Positions 17,546-27,203 of a stretch of DNA of 64,000 bases are shown here, piece by piece. The stretch comes from Thermoactinomyces mirandus (lineage in GTDB: Bacteria; Bacillota; Bacilli; Thermoactinomycetales; Thermoactinomycetaceae): NCBI RefSeq assembly GCF_013868055.1, contig NZ_JACEOL010000002.1:96590-160589 (forward strand), written 5' to 3'. Made by a program: the position numbers and the translations under genes. Position 1 is the stretch's first letter. Each line of letters opens with the position of its first letter. The notes beneath the pieces are model-generated. The model was given only the letters and a program-made list of their open reading frames with translations. It was not told where the DNA came from and did not search any database.

Positions 17546-17797
17546 TCAGGATGAAGGTTCGCGGCGTTCCTTTTGGATGCGATGTCTTTTTTTATCCCGG
17601 TAGTAAATGAAACTGCCAATCACTGCAATTCCGGTGAGAAAAAGTAAAAGACTCCCCAAAAAAGGCAGCCAGGCAAAAGGTTTTCCGGCAAAAAAGTCAT
17701 GCAAGAGATTCCGCATCCATTTCCATCCATAGACGGCGAACAATCCCGGAATACATACGATCAATATCGCCAAAATTCGCTCGATGACTGGTTTCAT
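17546..17797 (-). CDS. yqzF: DUF2627 family membrane protein (YqzF-like)
   Basis: 83 residues from ATG 17797 (MKPVIERILAILIVCIPG), with AAAGGA about a dozen bases upstream. Two membrane segments, about residues 6-24 and 42-64, flank a short loop (YGWKWMRNLLHDFF), and a basic tail ends the protein. In Bacilli this family is typically encoded just upstream of, and divergent from, bkdR, exactly as here. Function is unknown. Longer readings to 17923 have no ribosome binding site and run into the bkdR regulatory region. Confidence 0.82.
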   Translation of the reverse strand: MKPVIERILAILIVCIPGLFAVYGWKWMRNLLHDFFAGKPFAWLPFLGSLLLFLTGIAVIGSFIYYRDKKRHRIQKERREPSS

Positions 17798-17921
17798 AAA
17801 TATTTTGCCCGTCCTTTCAGCAATTTCTATAAAAATAGTAACGCAATTGACTGAATCTTTCCACCAAGTTTGCAAAACAACTATATGATAAGATGAAAAC
17901 GGACGAAAGGAGGGATTCAAC

Positions 17922-19979
17922 ATGCAAACGTTTCTTATTGTGGGGGGCGGGCAGGGAGGAATCGCTATTCTGAAAACCTTGTTGTCTGCAGAATCCGTTC
18001 AGGTGATCGGCGTTGTTGATTTGCGTCCCGATGCCCCTGCGATCCTGGAAGCCAGGAAACACGGAATCCCCACAGGGGACAGAGTGGAACCATTCCTGAA
18101 ACTGGCGCCGGACGTGATTATGGAAGTAACGGGCAATCCCGAGGTATTTGAAAAGCTGGGGGAAATAAAAAATAAAGGTGCTCTGCTGATTTCAGGGACT
18201 GTCATCAATCTCTTCATCCGTCTGATCGAAGAAAAAGAGAAGTGGTTTATAGCATGGAAACAAAGGCAGCAGGAATTGGAAACCATTCTGGATTCGATGC
18301 ATGATGGTATGATTGCCGTCAACGGGCAGGCAAGGATTACCCTGTTTAACCGGGCGGCGGAACGGATGATTGGAATATCTGTCACTTCTGTCCTGGGACG
18401 GAAAATTACGGAAGTGATCCCCAATTCCCGTCTGGATTGGGTACTTGTAAACGGGAAAACAGAGCTGAATAAGAAATTTGTTCTGCCAAACGGGATGGAA
18501 ATCGTAACAAACCGTGTACCGGTAACGGATCAGAACGGAAAAGTGATTGGTGCTGTAGCCGTATTTCGGGATATCAGCGAATTAAAAAACTTATCCAGGC
18601 AAATCATTGACTTGAAAAGCATGAAAAGCTTGTTACAAGCTATTATTGATTCTTCTGATGATGCGATCTCGGTAGTGGATGCCAATGGAACGGGAATCCT
18701 GATCAATCCGGCATATACCCGTTTAACCGGCCTCAAGCCTGAAGATATTATTGGCAAGCCGGCGGAAACGGATATTTCCGAAGGGGAGAGCATGCACAGG
18801 AAGGTGCTTCGGACAAAACAGCCTGTGCGTGGTGTACAATTAAAGGTAGGGCCCAATCGGAAAGAAGTTTTTGTTAACGTGGCGCCGATTGTGATCGATG
18901 GTGAATTGAAAGGCAGTGTGGGAATCATATATGATGTTTCAGAGATCAAGCAGTTGAACAAGGATTTGGAGCGGGCACGCCGGATTATTCGTACCCTGGA
19001 GGCAAAATATACGTTTGATGACATCATCGGCAGCTCGGAAGCGATGAAAGTGTGCATAGAACAGGCCAAACAGGCTGCAAAAACTAGAGCTACTGTTTTG
19101 CTAAGAGGGGAATCGGGTACAGGCAAGGAATTGTTTGCCCATGCAATCCATAATGCAAGTGACCGCAAATATAACCAGTTTGTTCGGGTGAATTGTGCGG
19201 CATTATCGGAAACGCTATTGGAAAGTGAGCTGTTTGGATATGAAGAGGGCGCCTTTACCGGTGCCAGACGGGGAGGAAAAAAAGGTCTGTTTGAGGAAGC
19301 CAATGGCGGCACAATCTTTCTCGATGAAATTGGCGAATTAAAGCCGAGTACGCAGGCAAAACTGTTGCGTGTGTTGCAGGAAAAAGAGGTTTTGCGTGTA
19401 GGAGGAACCAAATCGATTCCGATTGACGTTCGTGTCATTGCGGCCACCAACGTTTACCTGGAAAAAGCAATCCAGGAAAAAAGATTCCGGGAAGATTTGT
19501 TTTACCGGCTAAATGTGTTGCCAATCCAGATTTCCCCTCTGCGCATGCGGAAGGAAGATCTTGTTGATCTGGCCATGCACTTGGTCAAGAAGTTCAATCA
19601 GGAATATGGCCGGAATGTGGAAAAGATTGATACCAAAGCAGTTCAGACCCTGCTTCAGTATTCGTGGCCAGGAAACGTCCGCGAACTTGAAAATGTTTTG
19701 GGACGGGCCATGATCAATATGAAGTTCAATGAGGTAATCATGAGAAAGAAACACTTGCCTCCCCTGGATCTGTACCGGATTAAGGAGATGGAAAAGGATG
19801 ATGACGTGCTGGATTCGGATGAGACGAAGCCCTTAAAAGATGTCATCTCAGAGACGGAAAAGTTGTATATCAGGAAAGTTTTTGAAAAAACCGGAAAAAA
19901 CAAGACAGAAACAGCGCGTTTGCTGGGGATTTCGGTGAGAAGTTTGTATTATAAACTGGAGAGATATCATTTGCTCTGA
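17922..19979 (+). CDS. bkdR: Sigma-54-dependent transcriptional activator BkdR
   Basis: 685 residues. An N-terminal Rossmann-like domain (LIVGGGQGGIAILKTLL) of the type seen in BkdR/YqiR is followed by two PAS domains (about residues 115-215 and 235-345). The AAA+ domain has Walker A GESGTGKELF, the sigma-54 contact loop GAFTGA and Walker B GGTIFLDEIGEL. A Fis-type helix-turn-helix ends it (NKTETARLLGISVRSLYYKL). It activates the bkd operon in response to branched-chain amino acids. The sensory ligand is not known from sequence. ATG start with AAAGGAGGG; a fitting sigma-54 promoter lies directly downstream. Confidence 0.95.
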   Translation: MQTFLIVGGGQGGIAILKTLLSAESVQVIGVVDLRPDAPAILEARKHGIPTGDRVEPFLKLAPDVIMEVTGNPEVFEKLGEIKNKGALLISGTVINLFIRLIEEKEKWFIAWKQRQQELETILDSMHDGMIAVNGQARITLFNRAAERMIGISVTSVLGRKITEVIPNSRLDWVLVNGKTELNKKFVLPNGMEIVTNRVPVTDQNGKVIGAVAVFRDISELKNLSRQIIDLKSMKSLLQAIIDSSDDAISVVDANGTGILINPAYTRLTGLKPEDIIGKPAETDISEGESMHRKVLRTKQPVRGVQLKVGPNRKEVFVNVAPIVIDGELKGSVGIIYDVSEIKQLNKDLERARRIIRTLEAKYTFDDIIGSSEAMKVCIEQAKQAAKTRATVLLRGESGTGKELFAHAIHNASDRKYNQFVRVNCAALSETLLESELFGYEEGAFTGARRGGKKGLFEEANGGTIFLDEIGELKPSTQAKLLRVLQEKEVLRVGGTKSIPIDVRVIAATNVYLEKAIQEKRFREDLFYRLNVLPIQISPLRMRKEDLVDLAMHLVKKFNQEYGRNVEKIDTKAVQTLLQYSWPGNVRELENVLGRAMINMKFNEVIMRKKHLPPLDLYRIKEMEKDDDVLDSDETKPLKDVISETEKLYIRKVFEKTGKNKTETARLLGISVRSLYYKLERYHLL

Positions 19980-19981
19980 TC

Positions 19982-20034
19982 TTGCAAAATATTTCATGAA
20001 AAAAAATTCATATTATGTGCAGTCTTTTGCAAAA
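19982..20034 (+). promoter_or_regulatory. Candidate BkdR upstream activating sequences
   Basis: Two perfect 10-bp palindromes, TTTCATGAAA (19992-20001) and TTTTGCAAAA (20025-20034), plus TTGCAAAA at 19982, lie about 80-120 bases before the sigma-54 promoter, the usual place for enhancer-binding sites. AT-rich palindromes can arise by chance, so this is tentative. Confidence 0.4.
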
Positions 20035-20112
20035 AAGTTTATACTGGAACAAGAGGTTAAAATAACAATTAACTTTAATAAAATCACCGCTTTCCCTGTT
20101 TCGTTCCACAGT

Positions 20113-20129
20113 TGGCATCGCTTTTGCAT
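20113..20129 (+). promoter_or_regulatory. Sigma-54 (-24/-12) promoter of the bkd operon
   Basis: TGGCATCGCTTTTGCA (from 20113) matches TGGCAC-N5-TTGCA with exact GG-to-GC spacing and one mismatch. It lies about 90 bases before ptb and just after bkdR, which encodes a sigma-54 activator. Confidence 0.88.
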
Positions 20130-20217
20130 AAATGTAGGACGACCGGCGAAACTGTTAATATTAGATTTTATTAAAAAAATAAAACATGGCAAATTGCCGG
20201 GATAAGAGGTGTGTAGG

Positions 20218-21123
20218 ATGATAAGAACTTTTGATGAGGTACTGAAGAAGGCTGAGTCATTGCCTTCAGTTACAGTCGCAGTGGCAGCAGCAGATGACAA
20301 GGATGTGCTGGAAGCTGTTCAAAATGCGATTTCGCATGAGATCGCCCAATTCCTGCTGTTCGGGAATAAGGCAAAGATCCAGGAAATCAGCAAGGAAATC
20401 GGTCTGGAGATTGATGGCAGTCGGATTTTCCATGCGGATTCTGCCGGACAAGCTTCAAAAATGGCAGTAGCTGCTGTGCGCGATCAAAAAGCAGATGTCG
20501 TAATGAAAGGGATGGTGCAAACCGCAGACTTTTTGCGTGCCATTCTCAATAAGGAAAAAGGACTGAGAACAGGCAAGGTTTTGAGCCATGTCGCCACATT
20601 TGAAGTACCGGGTTACGATTATCTCATTCATGTGACAGACCCGGCATTAAATGTTGCTCCTGCTTTGCCGGAGAAAGCACAAATTGCTGAAAATGTCATT
20701 CAGTATTGCCATTCTCTGGGGAATGAAAATCCAAAAGTGGCCGTATTGGGTGCGGTTGAAGTGGTCAACCCGAATATGGAAGCGACACTGGACGCAGCTG
20801 CTCTTACTCAAATGAATCGCCGCGGTCAAATCAGAGGGGCAGTGATTGACGGGCCTTTTGCACTGGATAACGCGGTTTCAGTCAAAGCTGCCGAGCATAA
20901 AGGCATTGAAAGCCCTGTGGCAGGACGTGCTGATGTATTGCTGGTTCCGGATATCAATGCAGGAAACATGCTGTACAAATCAATGGTGTATTTCGCCAAA
21001 AGCAAAATTGGGGCAGTAGTATTGGGAGCTGCAGCACCGGTAGTATTGACATCCCGTGCAGATTCTCCAGAATCCAAGCTTTATTCAATTGCTTTGGCGG
21101 TTGTTCAATCTGCCTATAAATAA
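20218..21123 (+). CDS. ptb: Phosphate butyryltransferase / branched-chain acyl phosphotransferase
   Basis: 301 residues of the phosphate acetyl/butyryltransferase family, exchanging CoA for phosphate on isobutyryl-, isovaleryl- or 2-methylbutyryl-CoA, the step before Buk makes ATP. Seen: VVMKGMVQTADFLRAILN, FEVPGYDYLIHVTDPALN and the C-terminal AAPVVLTSRADSPESK. ATG 20218 is chosen with AAGAGGTG upstream; GTG 20209 lies within that site. First gene of the bkd operon downstream of the sigma-54 promoter, followed by hairpins before bcd. Confidence 0.93.
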   Translation: MIRTFDEVLKKAESLPSVTVAVAAADDKDVLEAVQNAISHEIAQFLLFGNKAKIQEISKEIGLEIDGSRIFHADSAGQASKMAVAAVRDQKADVVMKGMVQTADFLRAILNKEKGLRTGKVLSHVATFEVPGYDYLIHVTDPALNVAPALPEKAQIAENVIQYCHSLGNENPKVAVLGAVEVVNPNMEATLDAAALTQMNRRGQIRGAVIDGPFALDNAVSVKAAEHKGIESPVAGRADVLLVPDINAGNMLYKSMVYFAKSKIGAVVLGAAAPVVLTSRADSPESKLYSIALAVVQSAYK

Positions 21124-21159
21124 AAATTATTATTAAATTTCATTTCCTGAAAAAAAGAA

Positions 21160-21197
21160 AGTACCTCCTGTTAAAGACTATTAACAGATGAGGTACT
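21160..21197. terminator. Long hairpin between ptb and bcd
   Basis: AGTACCTC-CTGTTAA (21160-21174), 6-base loop, TTAACAG-at-GAGGTACT (21181-21197): a 15-bp stem with one small bulge. A-rich sequence follows on the plus strand and a T-rich tract on the minus strand, so it is not a classical plus-strand terminator. It may stabilise the ptb message or act as partial terminator. Confidence 0.55.
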
Positions 21198-21358
21198 CAA
21201 AAAAAGCAATCTTAAAATTAGGTAAATTAATGATTCAAAATTAATTTTATGTTTTTCTTTTGCAAAAAACAAGCATCTTTTAAATTTTCTAAACAAAATT
21301 ATTTTGATTTCATTTGGGTGAATGAAAAAAAGCAATTTGGTACAGATAGATTCGGATC

Positions 21359-21388
21359 AAGGCGGTCTTGGAACAAAACCGTCTTTTT
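21359..21388 (+). terminator. Terminator-like hairpin ahead of bcd
   Basis: AAGGCGGT and ACCGTCTT pair (one G-U) around an 11-base loop, followed by TTTTT. It lies about 115 bases before the bcd start, inside an unusually long 380-base gap for this operon. Confidence 0.5.
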
Positions 21389-21503
21389 CAAGAATTGGTT
21401 CTGTTTGTAATTTTTTACAGAATACCCAAGAAAAGGATTGCAGGCAAATAAAACAAGTTGATCGACAGTGGGAACAAATCCAATTCACAGAGGGATGGTA
21501 AAA

Positions 21504-22604
21504 ATGATTATCTTCGATTATATGGAAAAATATGATTACGAACAATTGGTTTTCTGTCACGATGAAACATCCGGGCTTAAAGCAATTATTTGCATCCATG
21601 ACACCACGTTGGGACCCGCTTTGGGCGGAACCCGCATGTGGACCTATGATTCTGAAGCTGATGCCATTGAAGATGCGCTCCGCCTGGGTAGAGGAATGAC
21701 CTATAAAAATGCTGCGGCCGGATTAAATCTTGGCGGAGGCAAAACCGTTGTCATCGGTGATCCGAAAAAAGATAAAAGCGAAGAGTTGTTCCGTTCATTG
21801 GGACGCTTTATCCAGGGGTTGAACGGGCGCTATATCACGGCCGAAGATGTAGGGACAACCGTGGAAGATATGGATATTATCCATGAGGAAACCCGCTTTG
21901 TTACAGGAGTTTCACCTGCTTTCGGTTCCAGCGGCAACCCTTCACCGGTAACGGCCTATGGAGTGTACCGGGGTATGAAAGCGGCCGCAAAAGTAGCATT
22001 TGGCGACGATTCGCTCAAAAATAGAGTGATTGCCATTCAAGGAGTCGGACACGTTGCTTATTCTTTGTGTAAACATTTGCATGATGAAGGTGCAAAAATA
22101 ATTGTAACCGATATCAATAAAGAAAATGTGGATTGTGCCGTTCAGGAATTCGGTGCCGAAGCCGTTCATCCGGAGGAAATCTATGATGTGGAATGCGACA
22201 TTTTTTCCCCGTGTGCCCTGGGTGCCATTATCAATGATGAAACCATCAATCGTTTGAAATGTAAAGTCGTGGCCGGTTCTGCCAACAACCAGTTGAAAGA
22301 AGAACGCCATGGAGATCTGCTCGAGGAAAAAGGAATCGTTTATGCACCCGATTATGTCATTAATGCCGGAGGTGTCATCAACGTGGCCGACGAACTCTTG
22401 GGCTACAATCGTGAACGCGCCATGAAAAAAGTGGAAGGCATTTATGGAAATATCCTAAAAGTTTTTGAAATTGCAAAACGGGACGGAATTCCAAGTTATC
22501 TCGCAGCTGATCGCATGGCGGAAGAACGAATTGAAAAAATACGTAAAACAAGAAGTAATTTCTTGCAAAATGAACGGAGTTTAATAAACTTTAATTTGAA
22601 ATAA
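21504..22604 (+). CDS. bcd: Branched-chain amino acid (leucine) dehydrogenase
   Basis: 366 residues, NAD-dependent deamination of leucine, valine and isoleucine to their 2-oxoacids. It belongs to the Glu/Leu/Phe/Val dehydrogenase family: [19 protein letters not shown] start region, [11 protein letters not shown] with the catalytic lysine, [13 protein letters not shown], and Rossmann motif GVGHVAY. The start is ATG 21504 with AGAGGGA upstream, matching the N terminus of Bacillus Bcd; the earlier in-frame ATG at 21468 has no such site. It supplies the substrate for the BkdAA/AB/B complex encoded downstream. Confidence 0.95.
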   Translation: MIIFDYMEKYDYEQLVFCHDETSGLKAIICIHDTTLGPALGGTRMWTYDSEADAIEDALRLGRGMTYKNAAAGLNLGGGKTVVIGDPKKDKSEELFRSLGRFIQGLNGRYITAEDVGTTVEDMDIIHEETRFVTGVSPAFGSSGNPSPVTAYGVYRGMKAAAKVAFGDDSLKNRVIAIQGVGHVAYSLCKHLHDEGAKIIVTDINKENVDCAVQEFGAEAVHPEEIYDVECDIFSPCALGAIINDETINRLKCKVVAGSANNQLKEERHGDLLEEKGIVYAPDYVINAGGVINVADELLGYNRERAMKKVEGIYGNILKVFEIAKRDGIPSYLAADRMAEERIEKIRKTRSNFLQNERSLINFNLK

Positions 22605-22646
22605 TAGATTTTTAATTTAGGGCTAATTGGAAATGGAGTGTTGTAG

Positions 22647-23753
22647 GTGGAGCCGATTCGGGTTTTGGCGATTAACCCAGGATCAACTTCAACCAAAATT
22701 GGCGTCTTTGACAATGAAAAGCCAATTTTAGTTGAAATGTTGCGACATAATGCAGATGAGATTGCACAGTTCAAAGATTTGTTTGATCAGTACCCGTTTC
22801 GAAAGCAAGTGATATTGGATACACTCGATCATGAAGGCATTAATTTGAACCGACTTGATGCTGTGGTGGCGCGTGGCGGATTGTTGAGACCGATTCCCGG
22901 CGGAACTTATCAGGTTAATGACAATATGATCGAAGATTTGCGGTCTGGAAAATATGGTGTTCACGCCTCTAATCTCGGTGCAATTATTGCCCGGGAGATC
23001 GCTGGTCAATTAAATATCCCCTCGTATATTGTCGATCCGGTCGTTGTGGATGAGTTGCAACCGGTTGCCCGGCTTTCGGGAATTCCGCAAATTGAGCGGA
23101 GAAGCATTTTCCATGCGTTAAATCAAAAGGCGGTTGCCCGGCGGGTCGCAAAAAAGTTGGGTACCACCTATGAACAGGGCCGTTTTATTGTGGTCCATAT
23201 GGGGGGAGGTATTACGATCGGGGCCCACGAATATGGCCAGGTGATCGATGTGAATAACGGTCTGAATGGTGATGGTCCTTTTTCTCCTGAACGTTCCGGG
23301 ACGCTTCCGGTGGGTGATCTCGTTTCACTCTGTTTTTCCGGCAAATATCTTTTGGGTGATATCATGCAATTGATTGTCGGCCGTGGGGGACTGGTCGGTT
23401 ATTTGGGAACAAACGATGCCCGTGATGTGGAAGAAATGATTGAAAACGGGGACAAAAAAGCAACTCTTGTCTATGAGGCAATGGCCTATCAAGTGGCGAA
23501 AGAGGTCGGATCGGCTTCTACGGTGCTCTACGGGAATGTGGATGCTATCATTTTGACCGGAGGATTGGCTTATGGAGAGTCATTTATCCGGATGATCCGC
23601 GAGCGGGTGGATTGGATCGCTCCTGTCCATATCTTTCCGGGGGAAAATGAATTGCAGGCTTTGGCAGAAGGCGCTCTCCGTGTCATTCGGGGTGAAGAAG
23701 AGGCAAAAACTTATCCACCTTTAGAAAAAGGAGTCGAGATAATACATGGCTGA
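22647..23753 (+). CDS. buk: Butyrate / branched-chain fatty acid kinase
   Basis: 368 residues, ASKHA-fold acetokinase family. It converts the acyl phosphate from Ptb and ADP to a short branched acid plus ATP. Motifs: [13 protein letters not shown] (nucleotide phosphate binding), [27 protein letters not shown] and [15 protein letters not shown] start with GGAG upstream. Its last 8 bases overlap lpdV, indicating translational coupling within the bkd operon. Confidence 0.95.
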   Translation: MEPIRVLAINPGSTSTKIGVFDNEKPILVEMLRHNADEIAQFKDLFDQYPFRKQVILDTLDHEGINLNRLDAVVARGGLLRPIPGGTYQVNDNMIEDLRSGKYGVHASNLGAIIAREIAGQLNIPSYIVDPVVVDELQPVARLSGIPQIERRSIFHALNQKAVARRVAKKLGTTYEQGRFIVVHMGGGITIGAHEYGQVIDVNNGLNGDGPFSPERSGTLPVGDLVSLCFSGKYLLGDIMQLIVGRGGLVGYLGTNDARDVEEMIENGDKKATLVYEAMAYQVAKEVGSASTVLYGNVDAIILTGGLAYGESFIRMIRERVDWIAPVHIFPGENELQALAEGALRVIRGEEEAKTYPPLEKGVEIIHG

Positions 23754-25170
23754 GAATTATGATCTCGTTGTGTTGGGGGCCGGTCCCGGCGGTTATGTAG
23801 CCGCCGCTCGCGCCGCCCAATTGGGGATGAAAGTGGCTGTCGTTGAGAAAGAAAAACTGGGTGGTGTCTGTTTGCACAAAGGGTGCATCCCGACGAAAAC
23901 ACTGCTCAGGAGTGCGGAGCTTTATCAGGAGATAAAGAAAAGCCATGACTACGGAATTAAAACCGGAGAAGTTGAACTGGAGTTCGAGCTGGTGCAGAAA
24001 CGGAAACAAAAAGTGATTGACCAGTTGCATAAAGGAGTTCAAGGCCTCTTAAAGAAAAATAAAGTTGATGTTTATTACGGTTTCGGCCGTATTTTGGGGA
24101 CATCGATTTTTTCACCGCTGTCCGGAACAATCTCGGTAGAAAGCAATGAAGGTAGTGAACCGGTGATTTTGATTCCAAAATATGTATTAATTGCTACAGG
24201 ATCAAGGCCGAGAACATTGCCGGGTTTGGAAATTGATGGCCAATATGTGATGAATTCCGATCATGCCCTCTCCATGAATCAGTTGCCGGAATCGATTGTG
24301 ATCATTGGCGGAGGCGTAATCGGCGTGGAATGGGCTTCCATGCTGAGTGATTTTGGCGTAGAGGTTACTATTGTCGAATACCTGGATCGCATCCTGCCGC
24401 TTGAAGATAAAGAGGTAAGCAAAGAGATTGCACGGATCCTCAAGAAAAGAAAAGTTAAAATCATGACTGGTACCAAAGTACTGCCTGAAACCGTCTCGAT
24501 TGAAGACAGGCAAGTTTTCCTGCAGGCGAAAAAGGGCGGAGAAGTGGTTACGTTAACAGCAGATCGCGTATTGGTATCTGTGGGACGCCAGGCAAATATT
24601 GATGAGATCGGCTTGAACAATACCTCCATCAAGGTTGAAAAAGGGGTTATTCAAGTAAATGAATTTATGCAGACCGAGGAAAGTCACATTTATGCGATCG
24701 GCGACGTGATTGGCGGGTACCAGCTGGCACATGTTGCTTCTCATGAAGGAATCCTGGCTGTTGAACACATGGCTGGAAAGAAAACCCATCCGATCGATCC
24801 GTTAACGATTCCGCGTTGTACCTATAGCCGTCCGGAAGTGGGAAGTATTGGTCTGACCGAAGCTCAGGCAAAAGAACAAGGATATGAAGTAAAAGTCGGC
24901 AAATTTCCTTTCCGGGCCATCGGGAAATCTGTAGTAATGGGTGAACTGGATGGATTTGTAAAAATCATTACAGATCAAAAAAACAATGATCTGTTGGGTG
25001 TTCATGTGCTTGGTCCGCATGCAACCGATTTAATTTCCGAGGCTGGTTTGGCCAAAGTATTGGATGCAACTGCATGGGAAATTGCTCATACGATTCATCC
25101 GCATCCAACTCTGTCAGAAGGTTATATGGAAGCTGCGTTGGCAGTGGATGGTAAACCGATTCATGGTTGA
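23746..25170 (+). CDS. lpdV: Dihydrolipoamide dehydrogenase (E3) of branched-chain 2-oxoacid complex
   Basis: 474 residues, FAD-dependent disulfide oxidoreductase that reoxidises the lipoyl group of BkdB with NAD. FAD motif [17 protein letters not shown] at the N terminus, redox disulfide [16 protein letters not shown]-binding [15 protein letters not shown], and the C-terminal HPHPTLSE with the active-site His-Glu. The position between buk and bkdAA identifies it as the dedicated Bkd E3 rather than the pyruvate-complex enzyme. Confidence 0.96.
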   Translation: MAENYDLVVLGAGPGGYVAAARAAQLGMKVAVVEKEKLGGVCLHKGCIPTKTLLRSAELYQEIKKSHDYGIKTGEVELEFELVQKRKQKVIDQLHKGVQGLLKKNKVDVYYGFGRILGTSIFSPLSGTISVESNEGSEPVILIPKYVLIATGSRPRTLPGLEIDGQYVMNSDHALSMNQLPESIVIIGGGVIGVEWASMLSDFGVEVTIVEYLDRILPLEDKEVSKEIARILKKRKVKIMTGTKVLPETVSIEDRQVFLQAKKGGEVVTLTADRVLVSVGRQANIDEIGLNNTSIKVEKGVIQVNEFMQTEESHIYAIGDVIGGYQLAHVASHEGILAVEHMAGKKTHPIDPLTIPRCTYSRPEVGSIGLTEAQAKEQGYEVKVGKFPFRAIGKSVVMGELDGFVKIITDQKNNDLLGVHVLGPHATDLISEAGLAKVLDATAWEIAHTIHPHPTLSEGYMEAALAVDGKPIHG

Positions 25171-25188
25171 TAAAAGGAGAGAGTGCAG

Positions 25189-26178
25189 ATGAGCGAATTA
25201 AACCACCGCGAACTGGGATTAAGTGACGAAGAGGTTTTGGAAATGTACCGCTACATGCTTTTGGCGCGTAAAATTGATGAACGCATGTGGCTTTTGAATA
25301 GAGCCGGAAAAATCCCGTTTGTGATTTCCTGTCAGGGGCAGGAAGCCATTCAGGTAGGAGCCGCTTTTGCGCTGGATCGTGAAAAAGACTGGCTTTGTCC
25401 TTATTATCGTGATTTAGGCATGGTATTGGCATTTGGACAAACAGCGAAAGAACAAATGCTGTCCGCCTTTGCCAAAGCGGGTGATCCCAACAGCGGAGGC
25501 CGTCAAATGCCTGGACATTACGGAGACAGGCGTTTCCGGATTTTTACCGGTTCCAGCCCTGTTACCACACAGGTGCTTCATGCAGTAGGAATTGCGTATG
25601 CCGGGAAGTTGCAACAGAAGGAGCATGTCGTGCTGACGACAAACGGTGATGGTTCCAGCAACCAGGGAGACTGGCATGAAGCCTGCAACTTTGCCGGGGT
25701 TCACAAGCTGCCGGTAATTTTCATGGTGGAAAACAACCAGTATGCCATTTCAGTACCGCTAAAAAGGCAAGTAGCCGGCGGTGAGATTTGGAAACGTGGA
25801 GAAGGATATGGATTCCCGGGAATAAAAGTAGATGGAAACAATCCTTTGGCGGTCTATCAGGCGGTTAAAGAAGCCAGAGAGCGAGGCATAAATGGTGAAG
25901 GCCCTACATTGATTGAAGCGGTTGCCTATCGCCTGGTTCCCCATTCCAGTGATGATGATGACCGCACTTACCGGACACGGGAAGAAGTGGAAGAGGCGAA
26001 GAAAAGAGATCCGATGCTTCTGTTCAAAAATTATCTGGTCGAAAAAGGCATCCTGACCGAAGAGCTCAATCAAAAGTTTAATGAATCCATTGCCAGAGAG
26101 ATTAATGAAGCAACGGAATATGCAGAAAAGGCACCTTATCCGGATCCGGAAACTACTTATGAGCATGTATATGCCTAA
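25189..26178 (+). CDS. bkdAA: Branched-chain 2-oxoacid dehydrogenase E1 alpha subunit
   Basis: 329 residues, thiamine-diphosphate-dependent decarboxylase subunit. TPP motif GDGSSNQGDWHEACNFA, phosphorylation-loop region YRLVPHSSDDDDRTYR and RKIDERMWLLNRAGK near the start are typical. With BkdAB it decarboxylates 2-oxoisovalerate, 2-oxoisocaproate and 2-oxo-3-methylvalerate. ATG 25189 is preferred with AAAGGAGAG about eight bases upstream; GTG 25183 is too close. Confidence 0.95.
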   Translation: MSELNHRELGLSDEEVLEMYRYMLLARKIDERMWLLNRAGKIPFVISCQGQEAIQVGAAFALDREKDWLCPYYRDLGMVLAFGQTAKEQMLSAFAKAGDPNSGGRQMPGHYGDRRFRIFTGSSPVTTQVLHAVGIAYAGKLQQKEHVVLTTNGDGSSNQGDWHEACNFAGVHKLPVIFMVENNQYAISVPLKRQVAGGEIWKRGEGYGFPGIKVDGNNPLAVYQAVKEARERGINGEGPTLIEAVAYRLVPHSSDDDDRTYRTREEVEEAKKRDPMLLFKNYLVEKGILTEELNQKFNESIAREINEATEYAEKAPYPDPETTYEHVYA

Positions 26179-26199
26179 TATGAGCAGGGGGAGAAAGAT

Positions 26200-27183
26200 A
26201 TGCCAGTCATTTCCTATATAGATGCGGTGACACAAGCGCTTATGGAAGAAATGAGACGTGATTCATGTGTCTTCGTACTCGGAGAAGATGTTGGTGTGCG
26301 CGGCGGAGTCTTTCGGGCCACGGTCGGTCTTTATGAAGAGTTTGGTCCTGATCGGGTGCTCGATACGCCGCTTACGGAATCTGCAATTGTTGGCGTTGGT
26401 ATTGGCGCAGCGGCGTATGGTATGCGTCCTGTTGCAGAAATCCAGTTTGCAGACTTTATCTTGCCAGCATTCAATCAGATTGTCAGTGAAGCCGCAAGAA
26501 TTCGTTATCGTTCCAACGGGGATTGGAATGTTCCGATGGTGATTCGTGCACCATATGGTGGCGGTGTTCATGGTGCTTTGTATCACTCACAAAGCGTGGA
26601 AAAACTTTTCACCGGCGTGCCCGGCCTGAAAATTGTCATGCCATCCACGCCATATGATGTGAAAGGCTTGTTAAAAGCTGCGATCCGTGATGAAGATCCT
26701 GTGCTGTTTTTCGAACACAAACGTTGTTATCGACTGATTAAGGGAGAAGTACCCGTTGAAGATTATACGCTGCCGATTGGCAAGGCCGATGTGAAACGTG
26801 AAGGAAGCGATGTAACGGTTATTACCTATGGATTGATGGTGCATTATGCTTTACAGGCTGCAGAAAAGCTGGAAAAAGAAGGCATCAGCACGCATGTGCT
26901 CGATTTGCGCACATTGATTCCACTGGATAAAGAAGCGGTTCTGGAAGCAGTCAAAAAAACAGGTAAAGTATTGATTGTGCATGAAGATAACAAAACTGGC
27001 GGATTTGGCGGAGAAGTGGCAGCCTTGATCTCTGAAGAAGCATTTTTAGAACTGGATGCTCCCGTCCAGCGCCTCTGCGGCCCGGATGTACCGGCGATGC
27101 CATATAGCCCGCCCCTTGAAAAAGAGTTTATGTTAAACCCTGATAAAATTGCGGATGCCATTCGCGAACTGGCAGAATTCTAA
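26200..27183 (+). CDS. bkdAB: Branched-chain 2-oxoacid dehydrogenase E1 beta subunit
   Basis: 327 residues; transketolase-like beta subunit pairing with BkdAA. VLGEDVGVRGGVFRAT, PLTESAIVGVGIGAA, RAPYGGGVHGALYHSQ and the C-terminal DLRTLIPLDKEAV segment are all conserved. ATG start after GGGGGAGAAAG. Intact and of standard length. The complex's products prime branched fatty acid synthesis or are fermented via Ptb/Buk. Confidence 0.96.
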   Translation: MPVISYIDAVTQALMEEMRRDSCVFVLGEDVGVRGGVFRATVGLYEEFGPDRVLDTPLTESAIVGVGIGAAAYGMRPVAEIQFADFILPAFNQIVSEAARIRYRSNGDWNVPMVIRAPYGGGVHGALYHSQSVEKLFTGVPGLKIVMPSTPYDVKGLLKAAIRDEDPVLFFEHKRCYRLIKGEVPVEDYTLPIGKADVKREGSDVTVITYGLMVHYALQAAEKLEKEGISTHVLDLRTLIPLDKEAVLEAVKKTGKVLIVHEDNKTGGFGGEVAALISEEAFLELDAPVQRLCGPDVPAMPYSPPLEKEFMLNPDKIADAIRELAEF

Positions 27184-27203
27184 GCAAAAGAGGAGGTTCC
27201 TGT

